Both the position numbers and the translations under genes were made by a program. Below, in pieces: positions 1 through 6,661 of a DNA stretch of 12,415 nucleotides. The notes under the pieces are model-generated. The model saw only the letters and a list, made by a program, of their open reading frames with translations, did no database searches and was not told the DNA's origin. Positions within the stretch are counted from its first letter, which is position 1. Each line of letters opens with the position of its first letter. The stretch comes from Legionella genomosp. 1 (lineage in GTDB: Bacteria > Pseudomonadota > Gammaproteobacteria > Legionellales > Legionellaceae), in contig CAMBDN010000057.1 in the NCBI GenBank assembly GCA_945865355.1, forward strand, positions 1 to 12,415. The letters run 5' to 3'.

Positions 1-671
1 TGGCGATAACGGATACGATATTCACGTTCATAAGGCTCAAAGTGAATATCAGAGACGCCTCTTTTAATGGCATCAACTAAGATTCGATTAACGAATTTAA
101 CAATGGGTGCGTCATCACTGGCTGAACTCGATGCTTCTGTTTCCTTGTCCTCATCTTCTGCACTAATCTCCAAGCCCTCAATGTCCTGGGACTCCTCAAA
201 ATAATCAGATAGCCCTTGGTTTTCTTTTTGATGTAGTAATTTATCAATAAGCTCAAGTAGTTTGTCAGTTTCAACGACCAAAGGACTGACAAAAAGTCCA
301 GTATGAAATTGAATTTCTTTTAACGATGCTTGTTTACTTGGATCATCAATCGCTAAGTAGAGTTGTGTGCCACGATTAAATAATGGCACTAGAGTGTGGC
401 GGCGTATCAATTTTTCACTGACAAGTGTTATTGGTAATGAGTCTAGATCGACACTTTCAAGATCAATCATTGGAACACCAAAATTTTTGGCTATAACGAG
501 TGCAATCTCACTTGCGGGTATGATGTCGTTACTAACCAAGTATTGTTGAAGGGTCATTTTGCTTGATAGCGCAAGCTTTTGATAATTAAGTGCTTTTTCA
601 TTTTCCAAAAGATTTTCATGCACTAATAGCTGCGCGATTCCTTGCAAATGGTCTTCTTCTATAGTCGGCAT
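1..671 (-). CDS. pilB: Type IV-A pilus assembly ATPase PilB, N-terminal part (gene continues past the left edge)
   Basis: Reading from ATG at 671 the frame is open to the window edge, giving 223 residues of a family whose members are usually about 570. PilB is the cytoplasmic hexameric ATPase that powers pilus extension (and often DNA uptake). Residues about 1-150 match the N-terminal MshEN/GspE_N type domain: it opens MPTIEEDHLQGIAQLL, followed by a segment with NFGVPMIDLESVDLDSLP and then LVPLFNRGTQLYLAIDDP. A long acidic, serine-rich linker (about 160-188) follows. The start of the second N-terminal domain then shows APIVKFVNRILVDAI and RGVSDIHFEPYE, which is diagnostic of the PilB/GspE family. 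The Walker A and B boxes lie outside the window. No strong Shine-Dalgarno precedes the ATG. The symbol pilB rather than gspE or mshE rests on overall resemblance, so some ambiguity remains. Confidence 0.88.
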   Translation of the reverse strand, partial: MPTIEEDHLQGIAQLLVHENLLENEKALNYQKLALSSKMTLQQYLVSNDIIPASEIALVIAKNFGVPMIDLESVDLDSLPITLVSEKLIRRHTLVPLFNRGTQLYLAIDDPSKQASLKEIQFHTGLFVSPLVVETDKLLELIDKLLHQKENQGLSDYFEESQDIEGLEISAEDEDKETEASSSASDDAPIVKFVNRILVDAIKRGVSDIHFEPYEREYRIRYR

Positions 672-685
672 AATATACAATTTAA

Positions 686-713
686 TCTATAAATATATGA
701 TAACTATAGACAA
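686..713 (-). promoter_or_regulatory. Candidate sigma-70 promoter of pilB
   Basis: On the minus strand a TTGTCT (708-713) is separated by 16 bp from TATAGA (686-691). This would start transcription near 679 and leave a leader of only about 8 nt before the pilB ATG at 671, which agrees with the lack of a visible ribosome-binding site. Based on hexamer matching only. Confidence 0.3.
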
Positions 714-719
714 AAAGAA

Positions 720-873
720 TGAGTAGCGCATTAATAATCACCAGTATATTTTAAAAGAGTCGATGAACTAGAAATGATGCTCAGTTCTGCAAATGAAAAC
801 CCGAGTGCTGGCATCAGTTGCTGTGAATTGTAACATTGTGGTACAAGTAAAAATGTAAGTAACTCTTTAGGTG
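720..873. other. Intergenic stretch without a recognised gene
   Basis: This part of the gap between divergent pilB and the methyltransferase gene holds no gene I can name. On the minus strand a frame stays open from inside the neighbouring repeat down to a stop at 731. It encodes a tail with LLTFLLVPQCYNSQQLMP and GFSFAELSII, which I do not recognise. It has no plausible start of its own outside the repeat. It may be the 3' remnant of a decayed gene or chance. Confidence 0.35.
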
Positions 874-960
874 CGTCATCCTGATGAGCTTGCGACGAAT
901 GATCTCCAGCATAAATTTTACGTAGCATTCAGGAGATCGCTCGCTTCGCTTGAAATGACG
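874..960. repeat. Dispersed palindromic repeat, copy 1 (about 87 bp)
   Basis: The element is bounded by inverted ends cgtcat (874-879) and atgacg (955-960). Inside is a perfect 7-bp inverted pair, gatctcc (901-907) and ggagatc (932-938), and the stretches between the two pairs are also imperfectly complementary. Aligned without gaps, positions 875-959 match copy 2 (4405-4489) at 57 of 85 positions by my hand count. It has the look of a non-autonomous MITE or REP-type element; no coding capacity is visible. Confidence 0.7.
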
Positions 961-1007
961 TGGGACGTTACCAATGTAAACACTTTTATTTATTAGGGAC
1001 AGATATC

Positions 1008-1769
1008 TTGCTTTTGGACGAACAAGCAAATAAATATCGAGCGCTAGACAATTGGTTTATTACCCCGCAGGGAAATCGTGTTGCTCATGCGTTTGCAGCT
1101 GAAATCATGCACGTCAGTGAGCAGTTTAGCGGTGAAATTTTATTACAATTGGGTAGTTGCGGCGATAATCTTTGGCTAGAATCATTGAGATTTCGTCATA
1201 AGTGGTTAGTCACTCCATGTATTGTGCCACAAAAAACGGCTCTCATTTCCTCGCTGACCATGTTACCCATAGAGAGGGATAGTATTGATTGTGTTATTGC
1301 TCCATTAACCCTAGAGGCCTTCGAGCACGGAAAAAATCCGATTGATGAAATTGACAGAGTATTGAAACCGATGGGGTATGCCATATTTTGGGGGATGAAC
1401 CCTTGTGGTTTTTGGGGGATGGCTTTGCGAAGGCATCGCTTGAATTGCTTTGGTCCGGGTAGTGCTACATTGCTTTCCTCACTGGCCTTAAAGCGAATGA
1501 TGCTACAGCGTGGATATCGACAATGTGCACTGACTAGCTTTTATTATATACCACCGGTATCCAGTGAATTTTTGATAGGTAGACTTTCGTTTCTCAATGA
1601 GATGGGAAAGATGATTTGGCCATTTCCAGCCGGGTTTTATTGTCTTATTGTACAGAAATATCAACATTGTCCTCCTCGAGTATTGGCTGATGTGGTAGCG
1701 GCAGAGATACTAATGCAACAAAAAGCCTCATTACAGGCGCTTGGAAAAATAAGACATGAAGAGTCATAG
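1008..1769 (+). CDS. SAM-dependent methyltransferase, YafS-like (Methyltransf_11 superfamily)
   Basis: A 253-residue protein resembling the YafS-type class I methyltransferases of gammaproteobacteria; the substrate is unknown. Visible landmarks are the opening LDNWFITPQGNRVAHAF (about 13-29), a weak motif I LLQLGSCGDNLW (45-56), a motif IV region IDCVIAPLTLEAF (93-105), the post-II segment IDEIDRVLKPMGY (112-124), and the C-terminal MIWPFPAGFYCLIVQKY. The glycine-rich SAM loop is degenerate (GSCGDN), as I recall for relatives of this family. I chose the TTG at 1008 because AGGGA (995-999) lies 8 nt upstream. An in-frame GTG at 960 would begin on the last base of the palindromic repeat and adds 16 residues without resemblance to the family. 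In other gammaproteobacteria this gene often sits near rnhA/dnaQ; that is not the case here. Probably cytoplasmic. Confidence 0.75.
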   Translation: MLLDEQANKYRALDNWFITPQGNRVAHAFAAEIMHVSEQFSGEILLQLGSCGDNLWLESLRFRHKWLVTPCIVPQKTALISSLTMLPIERDSIDCVIAPLTLEAFEHGKNPIDEIDRVLKPMGYAIFWGMNPCGFWGMALRRHRLNCFGPGSATLLSSLALKRMMLQRGYRQCALTSFYYIPPVSSEFLIGRLSFLNEMGKMIWPFPAGFYCLIVQKYQHCPPRVLADVVAAEILMQQKASLQALGKIRHEES

Positions 1770-1845
1770 TGCATTGGTTTCTTTAAGATAATGCGTCTAG
1801 GTCAAATATTTTGCTGAATACTATTTGGCGATCCTGTCGTTGTTT

Positions 1846-1873
1846 TTGTATACTTGCATCCCTGATGTATTAT
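1846..1873 (+). promoter_or_regulatory. Candidate promoter for the DUF1820-hpt pair
   Basis: TTGTAT (1846-1851) and TATTAT (1868-1873) are spaced 16 bp apart, with a TG two bases before the -10 box. Transcription would begin near 1880, about 12 nt ahead of the ATG at 1892. Hexamer match only. Confidence 0.33.
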
Positions 1874-1891
1874 TAAAGCCTGGTGTCTTAC

Positions 1892-2218
1892 ATGACCAAT
1901 AAAATACTGTATCGAGTAACGTTCGCTTATCTTGATGCTGTTTATGAAATATACGCCCAAAAAGTGGGTGAAAGTGAGATGTTCGGTTTTCTTGTCGTTG
2001 AAGATTTTGTTTTTGGCGAGAATACATCTTTGGTCGTTGATCCTGCCGAGGAAAAATTAAAATTGGAATTTAATAGTGTTAAACGGACTTATATACCGAT
2101 GCATGCTGTATTTCGTATTGATGAAGTAAGTAAGCATGGCGTTGCCAAAGTACGTGATAAGTCAACTGATACAAATAAAGTGAGTATTTTTCCACTACCT
2201 GGCAAACCTACCAAATGA
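1892..2218 (+). CDS. DUF1820 family protein
   Basis: A 108-residue protein of the DUF1820 family, common and conserved in gammaproteobacteria but of unknown function. Family hallmarks are LYRVTFAYLDAVYEIYA near the N-terminus, MFGFLVVEDFVFGE (about 31-44), VVDPAEEKLKLEF, and YIPMHAVFRIDEV (about 68-80). A polar tail rich in lysine, serine and threonine ends the protein. No signal peptide or membrane segment is seen, so it is likely cytoplasmic. ATG at 1892 is preferred over the in-frame GTG at 1883, since homologues start just before the LYRV strand; neither start has a strong Shine-Dalgarno. The gene ends 43 bp before the hpt start on the same strand, so the two are probably co-transcribed. 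Confidence 0.85.
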   Translation: MTNKILYRVTFAYLDAVYEIYAQKVGESEMFGFLVVEDFVFGENTSLVVDPAEEKLKLEFNSVKRTYIPMHAVFRIDEVSKHGVAKVRDKSTDTNKVSIFPLPGKPTK

Positions 2219-2261
2219 TGAAGAAGTCACTTTTAACGTGTTAACAACACTAGGAAACCAA

Positions 2262-2822
2262 ATGACAATCCCTGAAAAAATTAAAAAGGTTTACGAGAAA
2301 GCGACCTGCCTCTATACCACAGAGCAGGTTGAGGCTGCCCTAGATAATATGGCAATTAAGATCCAGAAAGAGTTGCACGATAAAAACCCAATTATTTTAT
2401 GTGTGATGGTTGGTGGATTGGTTCCTTTAGGGAATTTATTACCTCGTTTGGATTTTCCTCTAGAAGTGGATTATGTGCATGCAACACGTTATCAGGGTGA
2501 AATTAGTGGCGGTGAATTGCATTGGAAGGTTAAGCCTAGCCTCTCACTAAGTGGGCGTACCGTATTAATTGTTGATGATATACTTGATGGCGGTGTAACT
2601 TTGGCGGCTATACTGGCTGAAGTTAAATCCATGGGTGCTACCCAAGTTTATAGCGCAGTTTTGGTGGATAAACACCATAAACGTGTTGAAAATGGATTAA
2701 AACATGCTGATTTTGTTGGTTTAGAGGTGGATGATCATTATATTTTTGGTTACGGCATGGATTATCATGAGTATTTGCGAAATGCGCCTGGAATCTTTGT
2801 TGTTGCTGCTGAGCACGAATGA
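2262..2822 (+). CDS. hpt: Hypoxanthine-guanine phosphoribosyltransferase
   Basis: A 186-residue type I phosphoribosyltransferase that salvages hypoxanthine and guanine to IMP and GMP with PRPP in the cytoplasm. The PRPP-binding signature VLIVDDILDGGVT is at about 101-113, with the adjacent acidic pair D105-D106. The pyrophosphate loop CVMVGGLVPLG is at 47-57, and the flexible-loop region HATRYQGEISGGELHW precedes the signature. The purine-site segment DDHYIFGYGMDY is near 155-165. The architecture is close to the Pseudomonas-type enzyme, and length and motifs look intact. ATG 2262 is chosen because AGGA (2252-2255) lies 6 nt upstream; an in-frame GTG at 2238 lacks one. It follows the DUF1820 gene and faces the L,D-transpeptidase gene across 45 bp. 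Hpt versus a related purine phosphoribosyltransferase cannot be settled by eye, but Hpt is the best fit. Confidence 0.9.
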   Translation: MTIPEKIKKVYEKATCLYTTEQVEAALDNMAIKIQKELHDKNPIILCVMVGGLVPLGNLLPRLDFPLEVDYVHATRYQGEISGGELHWKVKPSLSLSGRTVLIVDDILDGGVTLAAILAEVKSMGATQVYSAVLVDKHHKRVENGLKHADFVGLEVDDHYIFGYGMDYHEYLRNAPGIFVVAAEHE

Positions 2823-2835
2823 AATCTTAAAAAAT

Positions 2836-2876
2836 GTAGCCTGTATGAAGCGAAGCGGAATGCAGGGTCATTTTTT
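2836..2876 (+). terminator. Short palindromic element with T-run; possible hpt terminator
   Basis: An imperfect palindrome, CCTGTAT (2840-2846) facing ATGCAGG (2860-2866) with one G-T pair, carries gaagcgaagcgg in the loop and is followed on the plus strand by six T at 2871-2876. It sits in the 45-bp gap between two convergent genes and overlaps the last codons of the minus-strand gene (stop at 2868-2870). Both the GAAGCGAAGCGG core and the arm sequence look like a short REP-type repeat rather than a purpose-built terminator, but the position suits termination. Confidence 0.4.
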
Positions 2877-3623
2877 CTTAGATGAGTAGTGCCTCTGATG
2901 AACACCCTTTGAATCGTTGGCGGCCAATACCGTGTGCGATACGGGGAATTTGTTTAATGCTTGGGATATATTATTGTAAAGCTCAGGTAACCAGCGTGGT
3001 TGTGCAAAGGTTGATGTTGCCGGTTTTGACCGCCGTAAATCATTGGGTGCAATGATCAATTGCACTTGATTTAACCCAACTCGATAGACAAGTAGAAAAA
3101 GTTGATCAATGGCTTTATCACCAACAGCAAGACATCCAACTGAAAATGCTTTGCCATGTAAAAAAATGTTGTTGCCCAATCGACTTCGGCCATCTTTGCT
3201 AGCTTGGAGCCGGTCAAAGCTGTTTGGATAGTTGATCATCATCGATAAGTGCATAGAACTGAAAGGATTGAGAGTCGTCAATCGATAAACGCCCTCAGGG
3301 ATTTGCAGGTCATACTCTTTCAATTTAGGCCCTAAGCGCCCACTAAAAGCAGTGATTGGGTAGGTGTGGATATAGTGCCAAGATTGGTTTTCATTTTTTG
3401 CCCACAGTTCAATGTGACGTTCTTGTTTGAAGGCCAATAATGCAACTTCTTGCGGTGGGTAATTAACACCTGAACTGGCAAGCATTTTTACTAGAGAAGG
3501 TTCCGTTGGAATACCGTAACGTTTGATAGCATGTTCAACTGCGTTATTCATATTCAATTTAGGTGCCATGCCAAAAACATGAATACAATTTACAAATAGA
3601 AAGATAAAGAACAATCGACGCAT
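2868..3623 (-). CDS. YafK/DpaA-like L,D-transpeptidase-fold (YkuD) protein
   Basis: A 251-residue exported protein with a signal peptide (MRRLFFIFLFVNCIHVFG, about 1-18) and a YkuD catalytic domain. The sequence parallels E. coli YafK (DpaA), the murein hydrolase that detaches Braun lipoprotein from peptidoglycan, in several places: FKQERHIELWAK (65-76), SGRLGPKLKEYDLQIPEGVYRL (two adjacent blocks, about 94-115), FPN-like NYPNSFDRL (131-139), and the active-site motif HGKAFSVGCLAVGD with His156 and Cys164. Whether it makes or cleaves crosslinks or acts on another anchor is inference. The C-terminal 60 residues are basic and poorly conserved. ATG 3623 is chosen because the signal peptide begins there; the frame extends upstream without a better start. 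It follows lssZ after 111 bp and may be transcribed separately. Confidence 0.82.
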   Translation of the reverse strand: MRRLFFIFLFVNCIHVFGMAPKLNMNNAVEHAIKRYGIPTEPSLVKMLASSGVNYPPQEVALLAFKQERHIELWAKNENQSWHYIHTYPITAFSGRLGPKLKEYDLQIPEGVYRLTTLNPFSSMHLSMMINYPNSFDRLQASKDGRSRLGNNIFLHGKAFSVGCLAVGDKAIDQLFLLVYRVGLNQVQLIIAPNDLRRSKPATSTFAQPRWLPELYNNISQALNKFPVSHTVLAANDSKGVHQRHYSSKKK

Positions 3624-3651
3624 AATTCCAGGTATTAATTTATTTTCCACG

Positions 3652-3680
3652 ATGGTAACAAAAATAATGTAACACAACAA
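3652..3680 (-). promoter_or_regulatory. Candidate promoter of the YafK-like gene
   Basis: On the minus strand TTGTTG (3675-3680) is followed, after 17 bp, by TACCAT (3652-3657). The start site would fall near 3645, about 20 nt upstream of the ATG at 3623. Hexamer match only. Confidence 0.28.
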
Positions 3681-3734
3681 TTTGTAGCCATAAAAAACAT
3701 GAGTGAAATATTAAGTCGTGTTACTTATAAAAAA

Positions 3735-4352
3735 TCATTCAGTCTTTCTATGCGACTTACTATGCGCCTTCTTTTTTATATCGATTTGGTGAACCAAATG
3801 ATTGAGTACAAAATCAGGCGATACATCTAAATGGCCAATAGAAGGAATAATCCCATAATGGTCGGGGCATAGGTAACTGATTTTACCATCCAAGCTTACT
3901 CGGTAAAAAACATATCGATAGGAGCAATAATCTAGTGCAGTAAATGTTGCCACTTGCATAACGGGTGTTCCTGGACGTCGATTTTCAATAAAGTTGGCAT
4001 TCATCCATAGATTTATTAGCAACAGCGAGCCGCCAACAACTAAACAGGCAGAGATAAATCCTGTTGCATATCTTATGTGCTTATTTTGAAGAACAGGAGC
4101 TTTAAAAAATAGATACAGTAAGGAAATGAGCAATACAAGGAGATTTACGGAATATACTGCAGCGTGCTCATATCCAAAATAGCTGCCTAATATTTCGCCT
4201 CCAGCTGTTTGATAATGTAAAAGCAAGGAGATAAGGCAAAGCCAAAGTGCTGTGATAACATAATTCATGCGTTCTGTTTTTATACCGATCACAAGTAGAA
4301 TAACACCTACCAATGGAAGCAGATCGTAGAGTAAAGTTGATAGGGTGTTCAT
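3735..4352 (-). CDS. lssZ: LssZ-like multispanning inner-membrane protein
   Basis: A 205-residue integral membrane protein. The first 110 or so residues form four or five hydrophobic segments (for example LVGVILLVIGI, NYVITALWLCLISLLL, VNLLVLLISLLYLFF, FISACLVVGGSLLLI). A soluble C-terminal domain follows, with YCSYRYVFYRV, ISYLCPDHYGIIPSIG and a basic lysine/histidine-rich tail. I assign it to LssZ mainly from size, topology and position directly downstream of lssY, as in the L. pneumophila lss locus; its biochemical role is unknown. ATG 4352 is supported by GAGGGA 8 nt upstream. An upstream in-frame ATG at 4376 has no such site. The three cysteines and the tyrosines of the C-terminal domain (two cysteines in the segments shown) are noteworthy but I recognise no motif. 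The 199-bp gap to lssY holds repeat copy 2. Confidence 0.6.
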   Translation of the reverse strand: MNTLSTLLYDLLPLVGVILLVIGIKTERMNYVITALWLCLISLLLHYQTAGGEILGSYFGYEHAAVYSVNLLVLLISLLYLFFKAPVLQNKHIRYATGFISACLVVGGSLLLINLWMNANFIENRRPGTPVMQVATFTALDYCSYRYVFYRVSLDGKISYLCPDHYGIIPSIGHLDVSPDFVLNHLVHQIDIKKKAHSKSHRKTE

Positions 4353-4404
4353 TGCATCAATCCCTCGTAGCAACATTTTAAGCTAAACGTAACGCCTTCT
4401 GTAT

Positions 4405-4489
4405 GTCATTCAAAGGATCTTTCGCAAAGGGAACTCCAGAATCAAAACTGTCTGGCATTGAGTAGATCTCTCGCTTCGATCAAGATGAC
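4405..4489. repeat. Dispersed palindromic repeat, copy 2 (about 85 bp)
   Basis: Starts gtcatt (4405-4410) and ends atgac (4485-4489). It has the same length and orientation as copy 1, with 57 of 85 identical positions in an ungapped hand alignment, including the shared block ctcgcttcg near the right end. The inverted pairing is more decayed than in the other copies. It separates lssY from lssZ and contains no reading frame of note. Confidence 0.62.
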
Positions 4490-4513
4490 TTTAGGTGTTA
4501 CAACAAAATTCAT

Positions 4514-4541
4514 TTTATATCACTATACAGTACACCAACAA
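4514..4541 (-). promoter_or_regulatory. Candidate promoter upstream of lssZ
   Basis: On the minus strand TTGTTG (4536-4541) and TATAAA (4514-4519) are 16 bp apart, just downstream of the lssY stop. If used, the transcript would read through repeat copy 2 (leader of about 155 nt) before lssZ. Hexamer match only. Confidence 0.25.
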
Positions 4542-4551
4542 CATTTATAGC

Positions 4552-6615
4552 TTATTTGTTTGACAAATTTGGTTCTTTTTGAGAGGAAGCGTCCTTTATC
4601 ATTAATATCATGGGTGAGGAAAGCGTTGGAAACGGCAGAACATGTCGATTAGGTAGTATCATTTGATTGAATTTAAACCCATCTAACACTTTCATGATAT
4701 AACTTTGTGTAGAAATAGATTGCTGCAATTGTTGTAGGCCTTGTGCTGGACTCATTTGTTTTGAATCTAGAATGCGAGTGACACTGCCTAGCCAAATGGG
4801 CTGTCGGTAGTGTCGTAAATGATAATTAGAGCGCCATAAGCGTAATATGATAAAAATCTGTGGATTATCTGTATTAAAGGTCATCATTAATTCGGGTTTT
4901 CTATTTAGATAAAGCTGCGCCATTAACGGCAGTTCATTGGCTGTATGCTGTCCTCCTGCGCGCATAACTAATGAGTATAGAAATGCATTGGGTTGACGTT
5001 TCCAGCCCGCTGCCTCTAATGTTTGTTGTAGTTTCTTTATTGATCCAAGGTACTGAATATTCAGCAAACCCTTGTTTTGTCCGATTCGATTAGTACTATA
5101 AATAGGAAGTAGCGGTTGCTGTTGGTTCCACCAGACTTGATCAGTAATTACGTATTGTGCAACATGATAATTATGCGTGCGAACTAATTTTTTAAACGAT
5201 AAAACATATGCAAACAACGTGGACACAAAAAGTAGAAGGCCGAAGATCATTACCGGTGGTTGCTGCTGAGGAAGCGTTGCATGACGTCGGTAAAATATCC
5301 AATGGGAGATGCTCACTGTTGATCCAATTAAATAAGCGGTGATGACGCTGGTCAACCAATTATCGCCTAAATAGATGACAGCGATCCCTGCTAAAGTTAA
5401 CAGGATGAACAAAAGCACGTGCAATATCAGCATGGTTGTTGCCTGGTAACGTTTTCTAATGTAAAAAATAAAAAAACTAAAAAAGGACGTTGATAAGGTT
5501 AAGGTCGCGTCGGGAAACGTCGGTGGTAGTATGGGCTTTGTCAACCCATTTATTGGCGGGAGCTCTATATAGCGTATCAAAAGAAAGAGAATGATCCCCG
5601 TTGTTAAGATTAAGCTTAACCAATAGTTCAATGCTCGCCAATTATGATTGTAGAAGGAGTATAGAACGATTGACAAAAGAAAGACGGATAGGGGAAGGGG
5701 GCTGACAATAAGGTGTATTAACACAAAAAAAGTATCAAACGGTTGTGTTCGTAAGCTGAGAAAAAATAGGTTAACCGGATTGTTAATCATAGCAACCCAA
5801 GAACTTTGTACGGCTAAAGTGATCATGATGATTGAAGCAAAAAAACAAATAATGAGAACAATCATTAGTCCAGCCGTTGAGTGATGGGTTGTTTCATTGT
5901 GCGGGGATAGTATTTTCGTTAAGTATGATAATCGTGGTTGTTCTTTTAACCACGTCCAAAAATTGTGTAAATGTGTGCGCAAAAATGGAGTGGTGTGAAC
6001 AACTAACCATTTAATTGATAAACTGGTTAACCAGATGATAATGAGCAATATCAATATTAAAACAAAAAGGCGTGTTGAGCTTTCTGTCGATAATTCGCTA
6101 CTTGCCGCCCCAATTAAAACCCCTGGAGTGACATAAAGTACGGCCCAGCCGATAGCGGATAACATGTTTGCAATTAAAAAATGCCAATGGTTCATGTGCA
6201 TCATCCCTGCAATCATCGGGATAATGGAACGAACGGGTCCAACAAATCGACCAATAAGAACACTTATTGCTCCATGCTTTGCAAAATAATTTTGACCGTA
6301 GTTAATGAGGGTAGGGTGGTTTTTAAATGGCCAGATATTTAATATACGATCACTAAATTTGTAGCCAATAGCATAGCTGACAGCATCTCCTGCGATAGCA
6401 CCTAATGTTGCCATTAAATAGGTTAAATCGATGCGCATGAGACCAGATCCTGCCATGATGCCAATGGCTGTCATCGTGATAGATCCTGGAATAATGCTTC
6501 CAATAATCGCTAGTGACTCACTAAATGAAACAATAAAGGTAAAGAATAAGGCCCAGTGTGGATGAGCTTGTAACCAGAAAGTGAGTGGTTCTATATAATC
6601 TGTGTAGAGGTGCAT
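4552..6615 (-). CDS. lssY: LssY: DedA domain + PAP2-like domain + LssY C-terminal domain
   Basis: A 687-residue inner-membrane protein with the three-part LssY architecture. Residues about 15-170 are a DedA/SNARE-associated domain (SESLAIIGSIIPGS at 32-45, GAIAGDAVSYAIGY at 72-85, GRFVGPVRSIIPMIAG at 122-137), a family linked to membrane phospholipid flipping. Residues about 245-445 form a multispanning PAP2-like domain. It lacks the usual catalytic signature: where PSGH is expected there is FPDAT, and the C-terminal motif reads YLGDNWLTSVITAY, without the catalytic His and Asp. Residues about 485-620 are the soluble LssY_C domain (YSTNRIGQNKG, LQQTLEAAGWKRQ). The gene is named from the L. 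pneumophila lss type I secretion locus; its function is not known. It begins 46 bp after lipB with no obvious Shine-Dalgarno, so co-transcription with the dacA-lipB block is plausible. Confidence 0.85.
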   Translation of the reverse strand: MHLYTDYIEPLTFWLQAHPHWALFFTFIVSFSESLAIIGSIIPGSITMTAIGIMAGSGLMRIDLTYLMATLGAIAGDAVSYAIGYKFSDRILNIWPFKNHPTLINYGQNYFAKHGAISVLIGRFVGPVRSIIPMIAGMMHMNHWHFLIANMLSAIGWAVLYVTPGVLIGAASSELSTESSTRLFVLILILLIIIWLTSLSIKWLVVHTTPFLRTHLHNFWTWLKEQPRLSYLTKILSPHNETTHHSTAGLMIVLIICFFASIIMITLAVQSSWVAMINNPVNLFFLSLRTQPFDTFFVLIHLIVSPLPLSVFLLSIVLYSFYNHNWRALNYWLSLILTTGIILFLLIRYIELPPINGLTKPILPPTFPDATLTLSTSFFSFFIFYIRKRYQATTMLILHVLLFILLTLAGIAVIYLGDNWLTSVITAYLIGSTVSISHWIFYRRHATLPQQQPPVMIFGLLLFVSTLFAYVLSFKKLVRTHNYHVAQYVITDQVWWNQQQPLLPIYSTNRIGQNKGLLNIQYLGSIKKLQQTLEAAGWKRQPNAFLYSLVMRAGGQHTANELPLMAQLYLNRKPELMMTFNTDNPQIFIILRLWRSNYHLRHYRQPIWLGSVTRILDSKQMSPAQGLQQLQQSISTQSYIMKVLDGFKFNQMILPNRHVLPFPTLSSPMILMIKDASSQKEPNLSNK

Positions 6616-6661
6616 AACGTCACATGTTTAAAGAGAAGATTCAAGGCCGCTCCGTTCATAG

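Noticed and set aside
874..960. CRISPR or attachment-site reading of the repeats
   Set aside because: The three copies are kilobases apart, diverged and self-palindromic, with no spacers, integrase or tRNA nearby.
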